Under the pieces are notes generated by a model. The model made no database searches and was not told the DNA's origin. It saw only the letters and a list, made by a program, of their open reading frames with translations. Shown here in pieces: positions 15,277 through 19,421 of a DNA stretch of 19,421 nt; within the stretch, counting starts at the first letter, position 1; each line of letters begins with the position of its first letter. The position numbers and the translations under genes were made by a program. The stretch is from contig JABXIP010000360.1 of the NCBI GenBank assembly GCA_013373005.1, forward strand, positions 1 through 19,421. The letters are read 5' to 3'. This stretch comes from Cytophagia bacterium. Its GTDB lineage: Bacteria; Bacteroidota; Bacteroidia; Cytophagales; Cyclobacteriaceae.

Positions 15277-18200
15277 CTACTCTAAAACAGATGTGATTTC
15301 AGACCTATTGGATATTCCCAATTTCTGATACAGATTCTTAAGGTGGTACTTCACCGTATTGGTAGAAACGAAGAGGGCATCTGCAATTTCCTGATTGGTA
15401 TACCTCTTGCCCAAAAGCTCCAATATCTCCACTTCTCGCTCAGTAAGCTCGTACTGTTCTACTAACTGAGTAAAGTGGTTAGCCTGTTCGCCTTCACTAG
15501 TATTCTCCTCCTTTTTCAAACTTCTAAGAATCTTAATTCGGTTTTCGAGAATATTCTTTATTCTAGCCAAAAACTCGGCTGCACTAAATGGCTTGGTCAG
15601 GTAATCGTCAATCCCCATGGTGAGGGCTTGCAGCTTATCTTCAGAGTCGGCCCGAGCGGTAAGCATTACAATAGAAACTTCCTTCAGGTGGTCATTCATT
15701 TTAATTTGCTCCAGTAGTTCGAAACCATCCATTACGGGCATCATTACATCCGATATGATAATGTCCACCGACTTCTCACTCAATATATCTAATGCTTTTC
15801 TACCATTCTCGGCTTCCATGATTTGAAAGTATGGCTCCAGTGTCTTGGATACGAAAGCCCTCATTTCCGGATGATCCTCGGTTATTAATAGTACGGGCTT
15901 ATCAACTTGAAAATGCTTGCTATACCTCTCAATGGTTTGTGTCAATGTTTCTTCCACTTGTTCACTTTGAGCTTTTGTAAGAGGCACCAAAACTTGCTCA
16001 GTAATTCGCTTGAGCTCAAAGGTGAAAGTGAACTTTGTTATCTCACCTAACCGACTCTCAACTCTCAAATCTCCTCCCAGAAGGATGGCTAGTTCTTTAG
16101 CCAAAGCCAGGCCAATACCTGTACCACCTTCAGCTTTTTTACCCGGTTGCTCTGACTGGTAAAAACGATCGAAAATCCGAGGAAGGTCTTCCGGATGAAT
16201 CCCGGGGCCATTGTCGGTAACAGTGATTTCGAGCAGCTGATCTAACTCACTAATAACAACGGTGATCTTGCCATTGATGGGAGTAAACTTCAAGGCATTG
16301 GAGAGCAGGTTATTGAGTACTTTGGCACACTTTCTTTCATCGCAGAGTATAGCCAAATCATTATCAATATCACTATGAAACTCCAATTGTATACCTTTCC
16401 TTTCTGCCGTAACAGAGTAAGCCTCCAATAGCTCTCCTACAAACTCCTTTATTCTAACCGGATTCTCAACCAGCTTCAATTTTCCAGCCTCCAGCTTGGC
16501 CAAATCAAGTATTTCTTCGACCAAAGAGAGTAACCTTTTACCGTTATTTTGAGCTACTTCTAATGTGCTTCTTACCACACTATCCTTGATGCTTTCATCT
16601 GCTAACAATAACTCAAGAGGGGCATTAATAAGAGTAAGTGGTGTTCTCAGTTCATGCGATATGTTGGCAAAAAACCTTGATTTCACCTTGTCGAGTTCAC
16701 GAAGTTTATCAGCCTGATCCTTAATCAGCTTCTTGTCTTTTTCAGCAGCGTCTTTCTGCATTCTAATTTCAGTAGTCCGCTCTTCCACAACCTTCTCCAA
16801 CCTTTCTTTCTGAGCCAGTAGCTTTCTACTATTCAACTTCACAATTAGCCAAACTAAGCCTCCAAAAAGTGCAACATATATAACAAAAGCTCCCGCGGTT
16901 AAATACCATGGAGTAGATATCTCAAAAGAGAACTCATCTATTTCACTAAGTTCTCCATAAAGGTTTCTGCTTCTTACCTTGAAAGTATACGAACCATGTG
17001 GCAGATTCGTAAAGGTTCTATCTGTTTCGGTACTCCAATTAGACCATTCTTCTTCTCCCCCTTCCAAAAAAGTCTGAAACTCTAAAGTTTCAAGTTCATC
17101 ATAAAAAGAGCCTGAAAAACTAATATTCACTGCGTTTTGATTAGGGGTAAGAAGAGTCTTCAGCTCTTTGGTAGCTCCACCAAAAACTACAGAATCGATT
17201 TTGGTGGCTATTCGAACCTCTCTGATTTTAGCCTTGAAATTGGAGGTAGGAATTGTCTCATAATCTGTATCTATATGTTTTATTCCCGAACTGGTTATCC
17301 AAACATCATCAGCCCCTAAGCTCGTTGCATATTCAGAATTATGACTTTCTATTCTTTGATATGGATTTAACTCCAAATTATAATTATTCCCATTTTTCCT
17401 GAATAAGCCCTTCCCCAGCCCGTTGATAGATCCATAAATATTACCATTGGCCAATTCGGCAAAGCGGAAAACATAATAGCTCTCTGCTTGATTAAATTCA
17501 GGCAATTGGGTAAATTTTTCGGTTGTATGGTCGAAAGCATAGACGCCATCATCAGTTGCAAATTTCAATCCATCAGAGTGCCTAAAAACTCTATTTCTAA
17601 TACTATCTGGCAAACCTTCTTCTTGTCCATAAGACTTAATACTTAGCACTTCATCCTTGGCCTCATTCAGAGTAAGTCTGAAAACTCCAGAGCCGGAATC
17701 AGTCATCCAAAAGTCTCCACTTTCATCCCATTCCAAGAAGTCCATTTGCTGTTCAAAGCCTTTGAGCTGATGTAAATATTTCCACTTCCCATTCTGCTTT
17801 TCAAAAAAGTGAAGGTGCCCTTCAACACTACCAATTAGCATTTGGTCCTGACCCGGCACCTCGGCTCCTGCCCATAGTCTCTCCCCCTTGTAGATTTCTT
17901 CTAATGAGGTTCTATCAACCTGTAGCAATCCGGTATTTGAAGCGGCCAGCAAATCGCCAGACTTTTTGAAAAACATCCAGGTACGATGTGGATAATTTTC
18001 GATAGAAGTGAATACTCTGTGCTCATTGACAGATTGCCATGGTCTTTCTTTTGGTTTGAAGGCAATACCTGTTGTGCTAGCCACATAGTAATCACCTCTA
18101 TATTCAGACATATAAAGCACATAACCATTCACCCCATGCCTCTCATCTAAGGTGGTAATGGGTGAGTTGAGAATTACCTGATTGATGGCACCATGTTGAG

Positions 18201-19146
18201 TAATCCAGAGGTTATGGCTGGCATCCATCACCAAGTCATAAACCTGATAATCTGGCAAGCCGGTAGTTTTATCAATCTTTTGAACTAGCTCACCCTCTTT
18301 ATTGATGATAAGAACACCGGCATTATCTGTACCAAAGGCGTAATAGTTGTCCTGGATATTGAGCCCCACATAACCGAAGGACTCCTTCAGCCTTTTCGAG
18401 ACCTCAGTATCCCACTCTCTTAAGCTTTGAAAATCGTATACAAAAATTCCTTTGGTTCTGGTTACAAGAAGTAACTCCTTATCTCGGAACCGAGTCATGC
18501 TGATTACCCCTAAATCCTTAATTTCCTTGCCTAAAGGAAGCTGATTGAGTGTGTTGCCAGAAAGCTTCAATAATCCATCTTCGGAATCCATGATGTAGTA
18601 CTCTCCATCTACCACATCTGACTGTCCAAGGCTATTGGGAGAAGAAATGATGGAAACCGTATCAAGGTCTGAATGATAAATTAGAAGTTCTTTAGAAGTT
18701 CCAAATATTAGGTCGTCACCCACCAAGTCGACACTATTGATGGTACCATTATTCTCAAAAGTGGATGGTATTTTGGGCAGTAAGGAAATGAAGACTAATT
18801 GCCCTAGTTCATTAGGTGCAAAGTAACCTAACTCACCTTTACTAGCACCATAAATTCTCCCCTGAGGCCCTAATGCTACATCCTTAAAAGCGTCTTCAGA
18901 AACCCTTTCATCAACTTGCCAGGTTTGTCCATCGAATTCAATGATACCTGTAACATTGGCGAAGTAAAGCATCCCCTCATTAGACTGAACCACGGTATAT
19001 GTTTGCTCATGAGCGCCATACACTTCAGGTAGGTATGTATTGATAAAAGGAGTTCCTATTTTCTTAATTCTTAGCTCTTGAGAATGAGCCTGATTTAAAA
19101 GACAAAGTAAAAATGAGCAATACAAAAATTGCTTTGCTGCCTGCAT
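15277..19146 (-). CDS. Hybrid two-component sensor kinase with receiver and LuxR-type DNA-binding domain (1289 aa)
   Basis: This is a complete sensor-to-transcription-factor circuit in one inner-membrane protein. Residues 1-23 are a signal peptide (ends HSQ). Residues 24-665 form a periplasmic propeller region with repeated short strands such as GIIEFDG, GVYAFDH and NLWITQHG. Residues about 668-745 are a Y_Y_Y domain (FSGSFYDELE, TFTNLPHGSYTFKVRSRN). A membrane helix (about 750-771) leads into a coiled coil (772-820). The kinase has His831 in NISHELRTP, an N-box at Asn946/Asn950, DNGPGI at 978-983 and GGTGIGL at 1007-1013. The receiver has an acidic pair Glu1090/Asp1091, phospho-acceptor Asp1133, Thr1163 and Lys1185, all intact. 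A LuxR/GerE helix-turn-helix closes the protein (about 1230-1289, LTEREVEILELL through NTVKYHLKNLYQKLG). Hybrid sensors of this layout usually end in an AraC-type domain, so the LuxR ending is notable. It sits just upstream of the adhesin operon, its likely target; the ligand is unknown. Confidence 0.95.
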   Translation of the reverse strand: MQAAKQFLYCSFLLCLLNQAHSQELRIKKIGTPFINTYLPEVYGAHEQTYTVVQSNEGMLYFANVTGIIEFDGQTWQVDERVSEDAFKDVALGPQGRIYGASKGELGYFAPNELGQLVFISLLPKIPSTFENNGTINSVDLVGDDLIFGTSKELLIYHSDLDTVSIISSPNSLGQSDVVDGEYYIMDSEDGLLKLSGNTLNQLPLGKEIKDLGVISMTRFRDKELLLVTRTKGIFVYDFQSLREWDTEVSKRLKESFGYVGLNIQDNYYAFGTDNAGVLIINKEGELVQKIDKTTGLPDYQVYDLVMDASHNLWITQHGAINQVILNSPITTLDERHGVNGYVLYMSEYRGDYYVASTTGIAFKPKERPWQSVNEHRVFTSIENYPHRTWMFFKKSGDLLAASNTGLLQVDRTSLEEIYKGERLWAGAEVPGQDQMLIGSVEGHLHFFEKQNGKWKYLHQLKGFEQQMDFLEWDESGDFWMTDSGSGVFRLTLNEAKDEVLSIKSYGQEEGLPDSIRNRVFRHSDGLKFATDDGVYAFDHTTEKFTQLPEFNQAESYYVFRFAELANGNIYGSINGLGKGLFRKNGNNYNLELNPYQRIESHNSEYATSLGADDVWITSSGIKHIDTDYETIPTSNFKAKIREVRIATKIDSVVFGGATKELKTLLTPNQNAVNISFSGSFYDELETLEFQTFLEGGEEEWSNWSTETDRTFTNLPHGSYTFKVRSRNLYGELSEIDEFSFEISTPWYLTAGAFVIYVALFGGLVWLIVKLNSRKLLAQKERLEKVVEERTTEIRMQKDAAEKDKKLIKDQADKLRELDKVKSRFFANISHELRTPLTLINAPLELLLADESIKDSVVRSTLEVAQNNGKRLLSLVEEILDLAKLEAGKLKLVENPVRIKEFVGELLEAYSVTAERKGIQLEFHSDIDNDLAILCDERKCAKVLNNLLSNALKFTPINGKITVVISELDQLLEITVTDNGPGIHPEDLPRIFDRFYQSEQPGKKAEGGTGIGLALAKELAILLGGDLRVESRLGEITKFTFTFELKRITEQVLVPLTKAQSEQVEETLTQTIERYSKHFQVDKPVLLITEDHPEMRAFVSKTLEPYFQIMEAENGRKALDILSEKSVDIIISDVMMPVMDGFELLEQIKMNDHLKEVSIVMLTARADSEDKLQALTMGIDDYLTKPFSAAEFLARIKNILENRIKILRSLKKEENTSEGEQANHFTQLVEQYELTEREVEILELLGKRYTNQEIADALFVSTNTVKYHLKNLYQKLGISNRSEITSVLE

Positions 19147-19291
19147 TAGGTTTTGGTGTTTTGGTTGAAGCTCCGATTAAGTGGCGCTGGAGAAACTTTC
19201 TCAATTTAGGTCAATAAAATCTACGACACAAGTGTATTACAAATGCTATAACATTGGCTTAGTACTATTTTTACTTAGATCTAAAAGAGAT
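19147..19291 (-). promoter_or_regulatory. Upstream region of the sensor gene
   Basis: These 145 bases separate the sensor start from the terminator of the next gene upstream, so the sensor's promoter must lie here. The region is AT-rich. It contains a perfect 10-bp palindrome, TTAGATCTAA (19275..19284), directly beside the terminator T-tract. On the minus strand TAGATTTT and TAGCATTTG are near-misses to the Bacteroidota -7 consensus TAnnTTTG. Neither has a well-spaced TTG -33 element, so I do not assign a promoter position. Confidence 0.4.
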
Positions 19292-19323
19292 AAAAAAACC
19301 CCGACACTCTTACGAGGTCAGGG
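19292..19323 (-). terminator. Intrinsic terminator with GNRA loop and T7 tract
   Basis: The minus strand reads CCCTGAC-CTC-GTAA-GAG-T-GTCGGGG followed by seven T. The hairpin occupies 19299..19323 and the T-run 19292..19298. It lies 34 bases after the stop of the partial gene at 19357..19421. It is the full version of the hairpin whose T-tract is cut off at the window start. It would isolate the sensor gene from readthrough. Confidence 0.88.
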
Positions 19324-19421
19324 CTTCTATTCACCTAAACACTGTAGTAATGATGGTTACTTCTTAACCATCAACTTCAGATTTCTTACCTGGCCTGCGG
19401 TGACAAGCCTTACAATGTATA
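19298..19421. repeat. Terminal direct repeat, right copy (124 bp)
   Basis: This is an exact copy of bases 1..124. The unique sequence just before it (19292..19297) completes the T-tract missing at the left edge. Joining the ends would therefore give a complete terminator behind the giant gene and an ordinary operon boundary before the sensor gene. Confidence 0.97.
19357..19421 (-). CDS. Partial CDS: last 20 codons of a T9SS sorting-domain protein
   Basis: The window ends inside a minus-strand reading frame encoding YIVRLVTAGQVRNLKLMVKK and a TAA stop. This is the final beta strand and basic tail of a type A sorting domain, identical in DNA to the end of the giant gene. It is either the same gene seen again because the molecule or contig is circular, or the 3' end of a second T9SS gene lying upstream of the sensor. 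The frame is open to the window edge. Nothing else of it can be seen. Confidence 0.8.
   Translation of the reverse strand, partial: YIVRLVTAGQVRNLKLMVKK

Noticed and set aside
15277..19146. Start of a polysaccharide utilisation locus, suggested by the hybrid sensor
   Set aside because: No SusC/SusD pair or glycan-degrading enzyme is in the window, and the adjacent genes encode an adhesin-like protein and its small partner.
19147..19291. A sigma-type promoter for the sensor gene
   Set aside because: Only near-matches to TAnnTTTG were found and none has a properly spaced TTG -33 element, so no position is called.
1..19421. Complete plasmid or phage genome, because of the terminal repeat
   Set aside because: No replication initiator, relaxase, partition, terminase, capsid or integrase gene is present, and the content is typical chromosomal surface-protein machinery. 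The repeat is reported as a finding without claiming an autonomous element.

Overview
The window looks like a piece of a Bacteroidota genome, probably a Cytophagales- or Flavobacteriia-like bacterium. The evidence is a type IX secretion (T9SS) C-terminal sorting domain, HYR and DUF5011 Ig-like domains, a Y_Y_Y hybrid two-component sensor, moderate-to-low GC and weak Shine-Dalgarno signals. The lineage below phylum is an inference.

Layout: every supported gene lies on the minus strand, so transcription runs from high to low coordinates. It starts with a 1289-residue one-protein signalling system (15277..19146): periplasmic propeller sensor, Y_Y_Y domain, one membrane segment, histidine kinase, receiver and LuxR-type DNA-binding domain. 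A 207-bp gap (15070..15276) follows and holds a dense set of inverted repeats. Next comes a 163-residue exported protein of unknown function (14578..15069). Its stop codon overlaps the start of a 4841-residue secreted giant protein (60..14585), and a GNRA-loop hairpin terminator follows the giant gene.

The giant protein has, in order, a signal peptide, a TLDc domain, at least 22 copies of an about 80-residue Ig-like repeat and a T9SS sorting domain. Six repeats in the first two thirds carry a large foreign module (three beta-propellers, three LamG-like domains) in the same surface loop, between the motif FxC(D/S)(D/N)(L/V)G and the strand VTLTxTD. These are interleaved with DUF5011, HYR and Big_5-like domains. 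The last third is an almost uninterrupted tandem array ending in highly charged insertions. The likely system is a surface sensor that controls a two-gene operon for a giant adhesin and a small exported companion.

The first 124 bases of the window recur exactly at its end (19298..19421): the terminator hairpin, the stop codon and the last 20 codons of the giant gene. Either the sequence closes into a 19,297-bp circle, or the whole cassette or its 3' end is duplicated next door. No replication, mobilisation, phage or partition gene is present, so I favour tandem duplication or an assembly loop over an autonomous plasmid. No tRNA, rRNA, CRISPR array, insertion sequence or transposase was seen.
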